Assembly: GCA_017622295.1 (NCBI GenBank)
Contig: JAGARK010000022.1
Location: 1-47,261, forward strand
Length of the DNA stretch: 47,261 nucleotides
Reading direction: 5' to 3'
From: Oscillospiraceae bacterium
GTDB lineage: Bacteria > Bacillota > Clostridia > Oscillospirales > Oscillospiraceae
In this document: in pieces, positions 15,968-24,992 of the stretch
Layout of the letters: each line of letters starts with the position of its first letter
Position numbering within the stretch: the first letter of the stretch is position 1
Position numbers and translations under genes: made by a program
The notes under the pieces: model-generated
Told to the model about the DNA's origin: nothing
The model's input: only the letters and a program-made list of their open reading frames with translations
The model's database searches: none

Positions 15968-16034
15968 TTGACACATCAGGGAGGAGTTTGATATATTAAT
16001 TATGTTGGGCCGGTCATATGTGACCGGCCTTTTT
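15968..16034 (+). promoter_or_regulatory. Promoter followed at once by a terminator-like hairpin
   Basis: TTGACA (15968-15973), 18 nt, TATATT (15992-15997). The predicted transcript start near 16004 is followed directly by a 9-bp stem ggccggtca/tgaccggcc (16008-16029, loop tatg) and TTTTT (16030-16034). This could be a 5' stabilising hairpin or a start-proximal attenuator for the aldo/keto reductase at 16063. Confidence 0.5.
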
Positions 16035-16062
16035 CAAAATCAAATCCTGCGGAGGAAATACA

Positions 16063-17241
16063 ATGAACTACCGGACTGACAAATATGGCAATGAACTTTC
16101 CATTCTGGGCTTCGGCTGTCTGCGCTTCCCTCAGAAGCTGGGCCGGATCGACATGGAAGAGACGGAGCGGGAAATCCTGCTGGCTGTGGAGAAGGGTATC
16201 AACTATTTCGATACCGCCTACATTTACACCGGCAGCGAAGCGGCCATCGGTGAGATTTTTGAGCGCAACAACCTCCGCGATAAAGTTAACATTGCCACAA
16301 AGCTGCCCCATTATCTCATCAAGAGTGCTGCGGGGCTGGACAAGCTCTTTGCCGAGGAGCTTCGGCGGCTGCGGACGGACCATGTGGAATACTACCTCAT
16401 GCACATGCTCAATGACCTGGATACCTGGGAGCGTCTGAAGGAAATGGGTATCGAAGCGTGGATCGCGGAGAAAAAGGCCAGCGGCGCCATCGGGCAGATC
16501 GGTTTTTCCTACCACGGCAACACGGATATGTTCATCAAGATCCTTGACGCCTACGACTGGGATTTCTGCCAGATCCAGTACAATTATCTCGATGAGCACG
16601 CCCAGGCGGGACGGCGGGGCCTGCACCATGCCCATGCCAAGGGGATTCCCGTGATCATCATGGAGCCCCTGCGGGGCGGCAAGCTGGTGAATCTGCTGCC
16701 GGAGAAGGCGAAGAAGATCTTCGCTGACAATAAGATTAAGCGCAGTCCCGCCGAGTGGGGCCTGCGGTGGCTGTGGAACCAGAAGGAAGTGACTGTGGTG
16801 CTGTCCGGCATGAATTCCGACGCCATGGTCCGGGAGAATATTCGAACTGCTTCGGAGGTTCGGGTTGGAGAGCTGGGCTCTGAGGAAGAGGCACTGTATG
16901 CCAGAGTGGTTGAGGCCATCAATGAGAGCACCAAGGTGGGCTGTACCGCCTGTGGCTATTGCCAGCCCTGTCCCAAGGGCGTGGATATCCCCGGTACCTT
17001 CGCGATCTACAACCGCTGGTACGGCGAGGACAAGACCGGCGCTTTCATGGAAAATCTGAAATGCACCACCCTGCGGAAGAATTCCACAGCTGCCGGAAAC
17101 TGCATCGGCTGCGGCAAATGTGAAAAGCACTGCCCCCAGGGGATCCCGATCCGCAAGGAGCTGAAGGAAGCCCAGAAGGCTCTGGAAGGACCGATATACC
17201 GGATCTGCAGCAAGGCGGTCCGCTGGTTTGCGCATTTTTAA
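16063..17241 (+). CDS. Aldo/keto reductase with C-terminal 4Fe-4S domain
   Basis: A 392-residue cytoplasmic oxidoreductase. The AKR barrel covers residues 1-285 with the catalytic tetrad D50, Y55, K80 and H114 (FDTAYIYTG, ATKLP, YLMHM). A ferredoxin-like tail has two cysteine clusters, C294-C297-C300-C303 (CTACGYCQPC) and C347-C350-C353-C357 (CIGCGKCEKHC), which could hold two 4Fe-4S clusters. This fusion is common in anaerobes and may couple carbonyl reduction to ferredoxin rather than NADPH only. GGAGGAAATACA precedes the ATG. It is followed after 12 nt by a SnoaL-like gene, probably in one operon. Confidence 0.9.
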   Translation: MNYRTDKYGNELSILGFGCLRFPQKLGRIDMEETEREILLAVEKGINYFDTAYIYTGSEAAIGEIFERNNLRDKVNIATKLPHYLIKSAAGLDKLFAEELRRLRTDHVEYYLMHMLNDLDTWERLKEMGIEAWIAEKKASGAIGQIGFSYHGNTDMFIKILDAYDWDFCQIQYNYLDEHAQAGRRGLHHAHAKGIPVIIMEPLRGGKLVNLLPEKAKKIFADNKIKRSPAEWGLRWLWNQKEVTVVLSGMNSDAMVRENIRTASEVRVGELGSEEEALYARVVEAINESTKVGCTACGYCQPCPKGVDIPGTFAIYNRWYGEDKTGAFMENLKCTTLRKNSTAAGNCIGCGKCEKHCPQGIPIRKELKEAQKALEGPIYRICSKAVRWFAHF

Positions 17242-17253
17242 TGGAGATTGCAT

Positions 17254-17622
17254 ATGGATATTGAAAAATACTGGGATGCAGTCCTGCGGCAGGATGCCCG
17301 GAGAATGGCAGGCTTCTTTGCAGAAGGGGCATATGTGAACTGGCACAACACCAATGAGCATTTTACCCCAGGAGAATTCATCCGGGCCAACTGTGAATAT
17401 CCGGGAGATTGGGACGGCGCGGTGCAGCGTGTCCACCGAATTGATGATCTGATGATTACGGTTGTCCATGTTTACTCCAAAGACAGGAGCCTTTCTTTCC
17501 ATGTGACCTCCTTTATTCGGACGGAAAACGACCGGATCATCGGCATCGATGAATATTGGGGAGACGATGGTGACGCGCCCCAGTGGAGGCTGGACATGCA
17601 AATTGGCAGTAGAATTAAATGA
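17254..17622 (+). CDS. SnoaL/NTF2-like protein
   Basis: A 122-residue protein with the look of the SnoaL-like or ketosteroid-isomerase-like (NTF2) fold: an N-terminal helix YWDAVLRQDARRMAGFFAEGAYVNWHNTN, beyond which HFTPGEFIRANCEYPGDW and the strands HRIDDLMITVVHVYS and SLSFHVTSFIR follow. Such proteins are small enzymes or binding proteins, often with polar metabolites. ATG at 17254 has TGGAG upstream; an in-frame TTG at 17248 is less likely. Co-transcribed with the aldo/keto reductase and closed by a terminator. Confidence 0.7.
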   Translation: MDIEKYWDAVLRQDARRMAGFFAEGAYVNWHNTNEHFTPGEFIRANCEYPGDWDGAVQRVHRIDDLMITVVHVYSKDRSLSFHVTSFIRTENDRIIGIDEYWGDDGDAPQWRLDMQIGSRIK

Positions 17623-17628
17623 TGAAGA

Positions 17629-17668
17629 AAGAGGATGCGCTTGAACTGAACTGCATCCTCTTTTTCTT
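17629..17668 (+). terminator. Intrinsic terminator
   Basis: The stem aagaggatgc / gcatcctctt, with a loop of about 14 nt, is followed by TTTTTCTTT. Confidence 0.85.
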
Positions 17669-17696
17669 TGACTTTTTACTTGTAATTCCCGATTGC

Positions 17697-17764
17697 TTGT
17701 AATACAATAATATCGACAATTTAATAATGTGAGAAGAAGTTATTTTGTTGTAACGCCGTTACAA
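17697..17764 (+). promoter_or_regulatory. Operator-like palindromes before ABC importer operon
   Basis: Two perfect palindromes share TTGTA/TACAA arms: ttgtaatacaa (17697-17707) and the 17-mer ttgtaacg-c-cgttacaa (17748-17764). The second ends 21 nt before the start codon and could also fold with aacggc (gccgtt/aacggc). They probably bind a repressor or metal regulator of the operon (inference). No clear -35/-10 pair could be fixed. Confidence 0.45.
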
Positions 17765-17784
17765 ACGGCGGAAGGAGAATAGCA

Positions 17785-19332
17785 ATGATGAAAAAACGTA
17801 TCCTTGCAGTTTTCCTGGTTGTATCGGTGCTGGCGGGCTCACTGTGCGGCTGCGCAGGAGCTACGAATCAGACCGGTGCTTCCAGCGACGAAACTACAGA
17901 TTCTTTCGGAGGTATCCACGCCAATGAGATCACCGTGGGTATTTCCCAGGACCTGGATAATAGTCTTGACCCGTATGTATCAAACGCAGCAGGAACTAGA
18001 GAGGTCATGTTCAACGTCTTTGAGGGTCTTGTCAAGCCCGATTCCGACGGTAATTTCGTGGAGGCTGTGGCCTCCAATGTGGAGATTTCCTCGGATGGCC
18101 TGACCTACACCTTTACCCTTCGGGAGGGTGTAGTATTCCATAACGGCGACGAGTGTACCATGGACGATGTTCTTTATTCTTTCGAAACCTGCGCTGCTAC
18201 TTCCGTTTATTCCAACGTAGTAGCGGCGCTTTCCGGTATTGCGGAGAAGACTGCTGACGGCAGCGTCCTGACTGTGACGCTGTCCGAGCCCAACAGCGAT
18301 TTCCTCAGTGCCGTTTCCAGCGTTTTCATTCTGCCGGAGGGTTATGCGGACCAAGCCACCAAGCCTGTGGGCACGGGCCCGTTCAAGTATGTGTCCCGCA
18401 GCGTTCAGGAGAATTTCATCCTGGAGCGGCATGACGCCTACTACGGCGAGGGCGCGAAGGTGGACAAAGTCACCTATAAGATCTATGAGGACAGCACCGC
18501 GCTGTTCAATGCTCTCGACAGCGGCAGTCTGGATCTGGTGGCCCACCTGACCATGGATCAGGTCAATAACCTGTCCAATGGCTATGCTGTTCTGGAGGGC
18601 ACCATGAATCTGGTTCAGGCTATCTATCTGAACCATGCCGTGGCACCCTTTGACAATGAGAAGGTGCGCCAGGCTCTGTGCTATGCCATCGATGTGGATG
18701 CCATGCTGAATCTGACCGCTGACGGTCACGGCACCAGGGTGGGTTCTTCCATGTATCCTGCCTTCGGCAAGTATTTTGATGCATCCCTGGCCGAGGCCTA
18801 CCTCCATGACGCCCAGAAGGCAAAGCAGCTGCTGACCGAGGCAGGCTATCCCGATGGCTTCAGCTTTACCATCAAGGTTCCCAGCAATTATCAGCCCCAT
18901 GTGGATACCACCGTGGTGCTGGTGGAGCAGCTGAAGCAGGTGGGCATCACCGCAGAGATCCAGCAGATCGACTGGAATACCTGGCTGGAGGATGTCTATG
19001 CGGGCCGGAATTTTGACGCCACCGTGGTGGGCTTTGACGCCAGTATCCTCAGCCCCACAGCGCTGCTGGCCCGCTGGGTCAGCGACAGCAGCAAGAACAT
19101 GATCGGCTACTCCAACGAAGAGTATGACGAAGTCTATGCCAAGGCGCTTGCCACCGTGGACGATGCCGAGCAGACAGAATTGTTCAAGCGCTGCCTTGAG
19201 ATTCTCAGCGAAACCGCTGCAAATGTCTACACCCAGGATCTGGCGGATTTTGTGGCGGTGCATCCCCAGCTGAAGGGCTTTGAGTTCTATCCGCTGTACG
19301 TCATCGATATGTCCACACTTTATTTTGAATGA
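17785..19332 (+). CDS. Peptide/nickel-type ABC substrate-binding lipoprotein
   Basis: A 515-residue family 5 solute-binding protein (SBP_bac_5). A lipoprotein signal peptide ends in the lipobox LCGC, with the mature N-terminal Cys near residue 23, and a Ser/Thr-rich linker follows. Family features are VGISQDLDNSLDPYVSN, VFEGLVKPD, the SDGLTYTFTLREGVVFHNG block and VRQALCYAIDVDAML. It captures oligopeptides, nickel chelates or similar ligands at the membrane. First gene of a five-gene importer operon; GGAGAATAGCA precedes the tandem ATG ATG. Confidence 0.9.
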   Translation: MMKKRILAVFLVVSVLAGSLCGCAGATNQTGASSDETTDSFGGIHANEITVGISQDLDNSLDPYVSNAAGTREVMFNVFEGLVKPDSDGNFVEAVASNVEISSDGLTYTFTLREGVVFHNGDECTMDDVLYSFETCAATSVYSNVVAALSGIAEKTADGSVLTVTLSEPNSDFLSAVSSVFILPEGYADQATKPVGTGPFKYVSRSVQENFILERHDAYYGEGAKVDKVTYKIYEDSTALFNALDSGSLDLVAHLTMDQVNNLSNGYAVLEGTMNLVQAIYLNHAVAPFDNEKVRQALCYAIDVDAMLNLTADGHGTRVGSSMYPAFGKYFDASLAEAYLHDAQKAKQLLTEAGYPDGFSFTIKVPSNYQPHVDTTVVLVEQLKQVGITAEIQQIDWNTWLEDVYAGRNFDATVVGFDASILSPTALLARWVSDSSKNMIGYSNEEYDEVYAKALATVDDAEQTELFKRCLEILSETAANVYTQDLADFVAVHPQLKGFEFYPLYVIDMSTLYFE

Positions 19333-19355
19333 ATTCTTAGAGAGGAGGTGAGGAG

Positions 19356-20297
19356 ATGAAGAATATCGCAAAGAAATTCCTCACTCTCATTATTACATTG
19401 TTTATCGTTTCGCTCCTCGCCTTCCTCGCGTTTCAGGTGATCCCCGGTGATCCCACCACCAAAATGCTGGGCACCGAGGCAACCGAAGAGGCAAAAGCCG
19501 CCCTCCGGGCGGAGCTCGGTCTGGACGGGCCGGCCCTGAGCCGGTACTGGAACTGGCTGACCGCCTTTGTAACAGGTGATATGGGTACCAGCTACAGCTA
19601 CCGGATGCCGGTGGCCGAAATGCTTTCAGACAAGCTGCCGATTACCTTCCTGCTGTCGGTTATGTCCTTTGTGCTGACGGTTGTGGTTTCCATTCCTCTG
19701 GGCATCTGGGCCGGCAGTGCAAAGAGCAAGGCTGCGGATGTGGCAATATCTGCCCTTGACCAGATGGTCATGAGTGTGCCGCCCTTCTTTATCGGCATTC
19801 TGGCGACCTGGATTTTCGGAACGGTGCTGAATGTCTTTTCCACAGGCAGCTTTATTTCCTATACCGAAAGCTGGAGCGGCTGCATCGGTTATCTGATTCT
19901 GCCGGCCTGCTCCATTGCCATTCCCCGGATCGCCATGACGGTCCGGATGCTCCGCAGCTCCATCATCGCGGAGCTGCAGAAGGACTATGTGCGCACCGCC
20001 CGGAGCCGGGGTGCGGACCGGGGGCAGATCCTGTCCCGCCATGTCCTGAAAAATGCCCTCATTCCCGTGATCACCTTCCTGGCAGTGTCCGCCGCAGAGA
20101 TCATGACCGGCTCCATCATCATCGAGCGGGTCTTCGCCATCCCCGGCGTCAGTCAGCTGCTGATGACCAGCATTTCCGGACGGGATTTCCCGGTGGTTCA
20201 GGCCATCGTGGTGATTCTGGCGGCATGGATCGTGATCGTGAATTTCGCAGCCGATATCCTGTACCGGCTGGCTGATCCCCGGATCCGGGTGCGGTGA
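19356..20297 (+). CDS. ABC importer permease, DppB/NikB type
   Basis: A 313-residue inner-membrane permease with six predicted helices. It has the N-terminal helix of this subfamily (TLIITLFIVSLLAFLAFQVIPGDP) and the EAA-type loop around YVRTARSRGADRGQILSRHVLKNALIPV, which contacts the ATPase. Length matches NikB/DppB. GAGGAGGTGAGGAG is a strong ribosome binding site. It overlaps the next frame closely and pairs with the following permease. Confidence 0.92.
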   Translation: MKNIAKKFLTLIITLFIVSLLAFLAFQVIPGDPTTKMLGTEATEEAKAALRAELGLDGPALSRYWNWLTAFVTGDMGTSYSYRMPVAEMLSDKLPITFLLSVMSFVLTVVVSIPLGIWAGSAKSKAADVAISALDQMVMSVPPFFIGILATWIFGTVLNVFSTGSFISYTESWSGCIGYLILPACSIAIPRIAMTVRMLRSSIIAELQKDYVRTARSRGADRGQILSRHVLKNALIPVITFLAVSAAEIMTGSIIIERVFAIPGVSQLLMTSISGRDFPVVQAIVVILAAWIVIVNFAADILYRLADPRIRVR

Positions 20298-20311
20298 GGA
20301 GGGCTGTGACC

Positions 20312-21115
20312 ATGAAGAAAAAAGGAAATCCCTTTCTCTATATCGGCGGCGCCATCAGCGCATTTATGACTGCCCTGATCGTGATGGGCTATTTCTGGAC
20401 CCCCTATGACCCCACGGCTATGGAATCCAAAAAATTCCTGCCCCCTTCCTTCGAGCACTTGCTGGGCACGGACAATTTCGGCCGTGACATTTTCAGCCGT
20501 GTGCTGGAGGGTGCGGGAACCTCCTTCGTGATCGCAATTTGTGTGGTGCTGATCGGCTGCCTTGTGGGCATCATCATCGGCAGCTTCTGCGGTTATTACG
20601 GCGGCGTGGCGGATCTGGTCCTGACCCGGATCTGCGACTCCATTACGGCGTTTCCCTCCATTTTGCTGGCGCTGGTGATCATCACCGTGCTGGGCAGCGG
20701 CACGGAGAATATCGTCATCGCTCTGGGAATCCTGTTCATTCCCAGCTTTGCCCGGATCGTCCGGGGCGAGTTTGCCCGGTGCCGGGACTTGAATTATATC
20801 AAGAGCGCCCGGCTGATGGGTGTGGGGAGTTTGCGGATCATGTTCTGCCATATTCTGCCCAATACCTTGCCGGTGCTGCTCAGCGCCGTTACCATCGGCT
20901 TCAACAATGCCATCCTCAGCGAGGCCAGCATGAGCTTTCTGGGCCTTGGCATCCAGCCTCCCTACGCAAGCCTTGGCTCCATGCTCAGTGACAGCCAGAC
21001 CTATCTCAAGAGCGCGCCCTGGTATGCGCTGGGCACCGGCGGTGCAATTATCCTGCTGATTCTGGGCTTCAGCCTCCTGGCCGAGGGCCTGCAGCGGTCC
21101 GGCAAGACGGCATGA
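20312..21115 (+). CDS. ABC importer permease, DppC/NikC type
   Basis: A 267-residue permease with five to six helices. HLLGTDNFGRDIFSRVLEG is the classic DppC/OppC signature, and YIKSARLMGVGSLRIMFCHILPNTLPVL is the EAA loop. ATG at 20312 is chosen because GAGGAGGG lies 8 nt upstream; the in-frame GTG at 20294 would overlap the previous stop and has no site. Confidence 0.92.
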   Translation: MKKKGNPFLYIGGAISAFMTALIVMGYFWTPYDPTAMESKKFLPPSFEHLLGTDNFGRDIFSRVLEGAGTSFVIAICVVLIGCLVGIIIGSFCGYYGGVADLVLTRICDSITAFPSILLALVIITVLGSGTENIVIALGILFIPSFARIVRGEFARCRDLNYIKSARLMGVGSLRIMFCHILPNTLPVLLSAVTIGFNNAILSEASMSFLGLGIQPPYASLGSMLSDSQTYLKSAPWYALGTGGAIILLILGFSLLAEGLQRSGKTA

Positions 21116-21127
21116 CGGAGGTGTGAT

Positions 21128-21928
21128 ATGGCAGATATTTTAAAAATTGAGGATCTGCGGATTCACTTCAAGGACGCGAAAGCGGACCGCTTCGCGGTGG
21201 ATGGTCTGAGCTTTTCCATCGGCGAGGGGGAAATCGTGGGCCTGGTGGGTGAAAGCGGCAGCGGCAAGACTGTTACCGCCATGTCCGTCAGTGGTCTGCT
21301 GCCCCGGGAAAAAGCCGATGTCAGCGGCAGTATCACCCTGGAAGGCCGGGAGATATTCCGCTGCACGGACAGACAGATCCTGGAGATTCTGGGTGATGAT
21401 CTGGGTATCGTGTTCCAGGAGCCCATGACCAGCATGAATCCCGTGATGCGCATCGGGCCTCAGGTGGAAGAATGCCTGCGGTTGCACACGAAGCTTTCCA
21501 AAGCAGAGCGCAAACAGCGGGCTCTGGAGGCAATGGCCCAGGTGGACCTTCCTGACCCGGAGCGGATTTACAGAAAATACCCCCATGAGCTTTCCGGTGG
21601 TATGCTGCAGCGTGTGATGATCGCTGCGGCCATTATCAGCAAGCCAAGACTCCTGCTGGCGGATGAGCCCACCACCGCCCTGGATGTGACCATTCAGGCG
21701 GAGATTCTGGAGCTGCTGAAAAAGCTGAACCGGGAGCATGGCACCGCCATTTTGCTGATCAGCCACAATCTGCATGTGGTGCGCAAGCTGTGCACCCGGG
21801 TGGTGGTGATGCAGCGGGGCAAGCTGGTGGAGGACCGGCCGGTGGATGACATCTTCCGGGATCCCCGGCATGAATACACCAAGAAGCTTCTTGCGGCCAT
21901 TCCCACCCGGGACCGCAAGCTGATCTGA
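21128..21928 (+). CDS. ABC importer ATPase, DppD/NikD type
   Basis: A 266-residue ABC ATPase with Walker A GESGSGKT, a Q-loop in [11 protein letters not shown], signature ELSGGM, Walker B LLLADEP, a D-loop TTALDVT and switch His in ISHNLHVV. It lacks the longer C-terminal extension of OppD (usually above 320 residues), so its size is closer to NikD. It drives import together with the next ATPase as a heterodimer. Confidence 0.92.
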   Translation: MADILKIEDLRIHFKDAKADRFAVDGLSFSIGEGEIVGLVGESGSGKTVTAMSVSGLLPREKADVSGSITLEGREIFRCTDRQILEILGDDLGIVFQEPMTSMNPVMRIGPQVEECLRLHTKLSKAERKQRALEAMAQVDLPDPERIYRKYPHELSGGMLQRVMIAAAIISKPRLLLADEPTTALDVTIQAEILELLKKLNREHGTAILLISHNLHVVRKLCTRVVVMQRGKLVEDRPVDDIFRDPRHEYTKKLLAAIPTRDRKLI

Positions 21929-21942
21929 AAGAGAGGAAGGCC

Positions 21943-22677
21943 ATGGAACCGATTCTGGAAGTGCGGCATCTGAATAGCTATTATGCGGAAGACCGCTCCT
22001 TCTTCGGCGGCAAAGAAAAACGCCGGCAGGTATTGCAGGACGTTTCCTTCACCATAGACCGGGGCGAGATCGTGGGTCTTGTGGGTGAGAGCGGCAGCGG
22101 TAAAACGACCCTGTCCCGTGCCATCCTGGGCATGATCACCGACTACGAGGGAGAGATCATCCACCATTCCCAGCGGCCCCAGATGGTATTTCAGGACCCC
22201 TTCAGCAGCCTGAATCCCGCCCATTCCATCGGCTGGATTCTGGAGGAGCCCCTGCGGGTTCAGGGCAAGCTCAGCGCGAAGGGGCGCAAGGCTGCGGTGC
22301 TGGAGGTTCTGGAGCAGGTGGGCCTTGGGGCGGAGTATTACGACCGGATGCCCCGGGAGCTTTCTGGCGGCCAGCGGCAGAGAGTATCCATTGCCTCGGC
22401 CGTGATTGCCCGGCCGGCGCTGATCATTGCCGACGAGCCTGTCAGCGCTTTGGATGTGACCATTCAGGCTCAGATATTGCAGCTTTTGGTGGATCTGCGG
22501 CGAAAGTATGATCTGAGCTATCTGTTCATCAGCCACGACCTGAATGTGGTCTATCAGATCTGTAACCGGGTGCTGGTGATGCAGCATGGCGTCATCGTGG
22601 AGCAGAACACCGTTGACGAACTCTTCAGCAATCCACAGCACCCCTATACCAGGCAGCTTCTGGCTGCAGGAGAATGA
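21943..22677 (+). CDS. ABC importer ATPase, DppF/NikE type
   Basis: A 244-residue ABC ATPase with Walker [21 protein letters not shown], signature LSGGQRQRV, Walker B LIIADEP and ISHDLNVV. The C-terminal [11 protein letters not shown] is typical of DppF/OppF-type subunits. It is shorter than most DppF proteins (about 320). Last gene of the operon, with 14 nt to the previous gene and a terminator 7 nt after the stop. Confidence 0.92.
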   Translation: MEPILEVRHLNSYYAEDRSFFGGKEKRRQVLQDVSFTIDRGEIVGLVGESGSGKTTLSRAILGMITDYEGEIIHHSQRPQMVFQDPFSSLNPAHSIGWILEEPLRVQGKLSAKGRKAAVLEVLEQVGLGAEYYDRMPRELSGGQRQRVSIASAVIARPALIIADEPVSALDVTIQAQILQLLVDLRRKYDLSYLFISHDLNVVYQICNRVLVMQHGVIVEQNTVDELFSNPQHPYTRQLLAAGE

Positions 22678-22683
22678 AAAATG

Positions 22684-22712
22684 ACACCACCGGAAAACCG
22701 GTGGTGTTTTTT
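22684..22712 (+). terminator. Terminator of ABC importer operon
   Basis: A 10-bp stem, acaccaccgg/ccggtggtgt, with loop aaaa and a T-run. Confidence 0.9.
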
Positions 22713-22798
22713 AACATAACAAAAACAAATCAGAAAAACTTCCAAAACAACGGGGGATTATCATATGGCCATAATCAATATGAAAGAGGTAATCAATT

Positions 22799-23164
22799 AT
22801 GGCTATCAACAACGATCAGGAATTTCTGGTGCAGAAGATCCGCAGTCAGTATACCGAAAAGCAGCACACAGAGCTGGACGAGCTGAAGGCTCTGGACGCC
22901 AAGGTCAGAAAGCCCGCCAATGTCTTTGCATACGTCTACGGCAGCGTCAGTGCCATCATCATGGGCGCCGGCATGAGTCTGGTGATGACTGACATCGGCA
23001 GTGTCATCGGCGTGACTTCCATGGTTCCCGGTATCGTCGTGGGTGTCGTGGGCATGGGCATGGCCCTGAGTACCTACCCCATCTACAAGAAGCTGCTGGA
23101 CTCCCGGAAGAAGAAGTTTGCCCCCAAGATTCTGAAGCTCAGCGAGAAGCTGATGAAGCAGTAA
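22799..23164 (+). CDS. Small two-helix membrane protein, paralogue A
   Basis: A 121-residue protein: a charged N-terminal half (residues 1-40), two adjacent hydrophobic helices (about 42-64 and 68-92, with VSAIIMGAGMSLVMTDIG between and around them) and a basic C-terminal tail ending KILKLSEKLMKQ. It is clearly related to the gene at 25882-26268: the order of charged head, IMGxGMSLxMTDIG, VGxxGMxxAxxxYP and terminal LxLxExLMK is the same. Function unknown. AGAGG lies upstream of ATG 22799. It has its own terminator. Confidence 0.75.
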   Translation: MAINNDQEFLVQKIRSQYTEKQHTELDELKALDAKVRKPANVFAYVYGSVSAIIMGAGMSLVMTDIGSVIGVTSMVPGIVVGVVGMGMALSTYPIYKKLLDSRKKKFAPKILKLSEKLMKQ

Positions 23165-23169
23165 TATGG

Positions 23170-23200
23170 AAAAAGCGAAGCATATTTTGCTTCGCTTTTT
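23170..23200 (+). terminator. Intrinsic terminator
   Basis: A 13-bp stem, aaaaagcgaagca / tgcttcgcttttt, just after the two-helix protein gene. Confidence 0.85.
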
Positions 23201-23203
23201 AAA

Positions 23204-23237
23204 TTGAAACAAAACAGAAACATTTCTGTGTTATGAT
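23204..23237 (+). promoter_or_regulatory. Likely regulated promoter of two-component operon
   Basis: TTGAAA (23204-23209) and TATGAT (23232-23237) are 22 nt apart, too far for a normal sigma-70 promoter. Between them is a perfect dyad acagaaa-ca-tttctgt (23214-23229). Binding of a regulator, perhaps the response regulator itself, may be needed for transcription (inference). Confidence 0.4.
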
Positions 23238-23267
23238 ATCAATAATCTGAACCTACGGAGGGACGCT

Positions 23268-23939
23268 ATGTTTAAGATATTGGTGGTGGAGGACGACCGG
23301 GATCTGAACCGAACGGTCTGCTCCTTTTTGAATCATACGGGTTACGAGGCCACCGGCTGCCTGAGTGCCACCGAGGCCTACGACGCCATGTACTGCAACA
23401 TGTTTGACCTGATCGTGTCGGACATTATGATGCCCGGCATCGACGGCTTTGAATTTGCCAGAACCGTCCGAAGCCTCAATGAAAATATCCCCATTCTGTT
23501 CATGACCGCCAGGGATGATATTGCCTCCAAGCAGCGGGGCTTCCGGATCGGCGTGGATGATTATATGGTCAAGCCCATCGATTTGGATGAGCTGTTCCTG
23601 CGCATCGGCGCGCTGCTGCGCCGCAGCAAGATCGCAGCCTCCCGGAAGCTGACTGTCGGCAGCTTTATGATGGATGCCGATGAGCACACCGCCTATCTGG
23701 ACGGGGAAGAGATCAATCTGACCAACCGGGAGTTCTCCATTCTGTTCAAGCTGCTCAATTATCCCAAGAAGACCTTTACCCGGCAGCAGCTGATGGATGA
23801 ATTCTGGGATGTGGATACGGACACTGCCCCGAGAGCTGTGGATGTGTATATGACCAAGCTCAGAAGCAAGCTGGCAAAATGCAATGATTTTGAAATCGTC
23901 ACCGTCCATGGTCTGGGCTATAAGGTGGTATTGACATGA
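23268..23939 (+). CDS. OmpR-family response regulator
   Basis: A 223-residue DNA-binding response regulator. The receiver domain has the acidic pocket EDD (residues 8-10), phospho-acceptor D52 in VSDIMMPG, the T in FMTARDD and K in MVKPID. A C-terminal winged helix (about residues 125-220) ends in VDVYMTKLRSKL...VHGLGYKV. Its stop overlaps the histidine kinase start by 4 nt (ATGA). GGAGGGACGCT precedes the ATG. Confidence 0.93.
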   Translation: MFKILVVEDDRDLNRTVCSFLNHTGYEATGCLSATEAYDAMYCNMFDLIVSDIMMPGIDGFEFARTVRSLNENIPILFMTARDDIASKQRGFRIGVDDYMVKPIDLDELFLRIGALLRRSKIAASRKLTVGSFMMDADEHTAYLDGEEINLTNREFSILFKLLNYPKKTFTRQQLMDEFWDVDTDTAPRAVDVYMTKLRSKLAKCNDFEIVTVHGLGYKVVLT

Positions 23940-24991
23940 AGACGCATCGGTTTTTGCTGGGACTCAGGAACTATTTCATATTCTTCATGACGGTGGCCTT
24001 TGTCACCAGCTGCTGCATGATGCTCTTTCTGACCACTCTGAGCAGAACCATGGGCATCGATTTTACGGCTGAAAATATCGGAGATGCCGCAAAGGTGACG
24101 CTCATTAATGTGCTCGTGATTTCGCTGCTGTTTACCTGGTTTGATTATTTCCGCCGGAAGCAGACAGTGGAAATTCCCATCAGGCGGATCACCGAGGCAG
24201 CGGATAAGATCATGCAGGGGGATTTTACGGTTCAAATCGAACCCATGGCCCATGACGCCCAGCAGTTCAATGAGATCATCGACTGCCTCAACCGCATGGC
24301 CCGGGAGCTGGGCAGTGTGGAGACGCTGCGCACGGATTTTGTCGCCAATGTGTCCCATGAACTGAAGACCCCTCTGGCGGTCATGCGCAATTACGCAGCC
24401 TTGCTGCAGCAGCCGGGGCTTGACGAGCAGACCCGGATGGAGTATGCAAAAGCGATCTCTGACTCTGCCTGGCGGCTGGCCAATATGATGACCAACATTC
24501 TGAAGCTGAACCGTCTGGAAAATCAGCAAATCTATCCCCAGAGCGCCGAATACGATCTGAGCGCTCAGATCTGTGATTGCCTGCTTCAGTTTGAGGATGT
24601 CTGGGAGAAGAAGGATATTGAGATCGACACGCAGATCGAGGACGGCGTCACGGTGAAAGCAGATGCGGAGCTGCTGAGTCTGGTGTGGAACAATCTGTTT
24701 TCAAATGCCTTCAAATTCACGGAGCCCGGAGGGAAGGTGTCGGTTTCCCTCACCGCAACGGATCATCATGCCATTGTAAAGGTTACCGACACCGGCTGCG
24801 GAATCTCCGCCGAGGTGGGGGGACATATTTTTGAGAAGTTTTATCAGGGAGACAGCTCCCACGCCACTCAGGGCAACGGCCTTGGTCTGGCGCTGGTGAA
24901 GCGGGTTATTGATATCCTGCAGGGCTCCATCGGCGTGGAAAGCGCGGTGGGAAAGGGCACGGCCTTCACGGTCAGAATCCGGAGGAATTAA
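23936..24991 (+). CDS. Sensor histidine kinase
   Basis: A 351-residue membrane kinase. TM1 (about 12-35) and TM2 (about 54-70) are separated by an extracytoplasmic loop of only about 20 residues, so it probably senses the membrane or another membrane protein rather than a large ligand. A HAMP-like linker follows, then the dimerisation domain with H141 in VSHELKTPL, and the ATPase domain with N box NNLFSNAFKF, G1 DTGCGI and G2 GNGLGLALV. The neighbouring membrane proteins are candidates for its partner or cargo. Confidence 0.93.
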   Translation: MKTHRFLLGLRNYFIFFMTVAFVTSCCMMLFLTTLSRTMGIDFTAENIGDAAKVTLINVLVISLLFTWFDYFRRKQTVEIPIRRITEAADKIMQGDFTVQIEPMAHDAQQFNEIIDCLNRMARELGSVETLRTDFVANVSHELKTPLAVMRNYAALLQQPGLDEQTRMEYAKAISDSAWRLANMMTNILKLNRLENQQIYPQSAEYDLSAQICDCLLQFEDVWEKKDIEIDTQIEDGVTVKADAELLSLVWNNLFSNAFKFTEPGGKVSVSLTATDHHAIVKVTDTGCGISAEVGGHIFEKFYQGDSSHATQGNGLGLALVKRVIDILQGSIGVESAVGKGTAFTVRIRRN

Positions 24992-24992
24992 A

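Noticed and set aside
15782-15976. 64-codon minus frame in the gap before the aldo/keto reductase
   Set aside because: No ribosome binding site, odd composition, and it spans the candidate ncRNA promoter.
17785-22677. Naming the importer nikABCDE
   Set aside because: Subunit sizes resemble Nik proteins, but the binding protein shows no decisive metal-site features and no NikR-type operator was found, so peptide import is equally possible.
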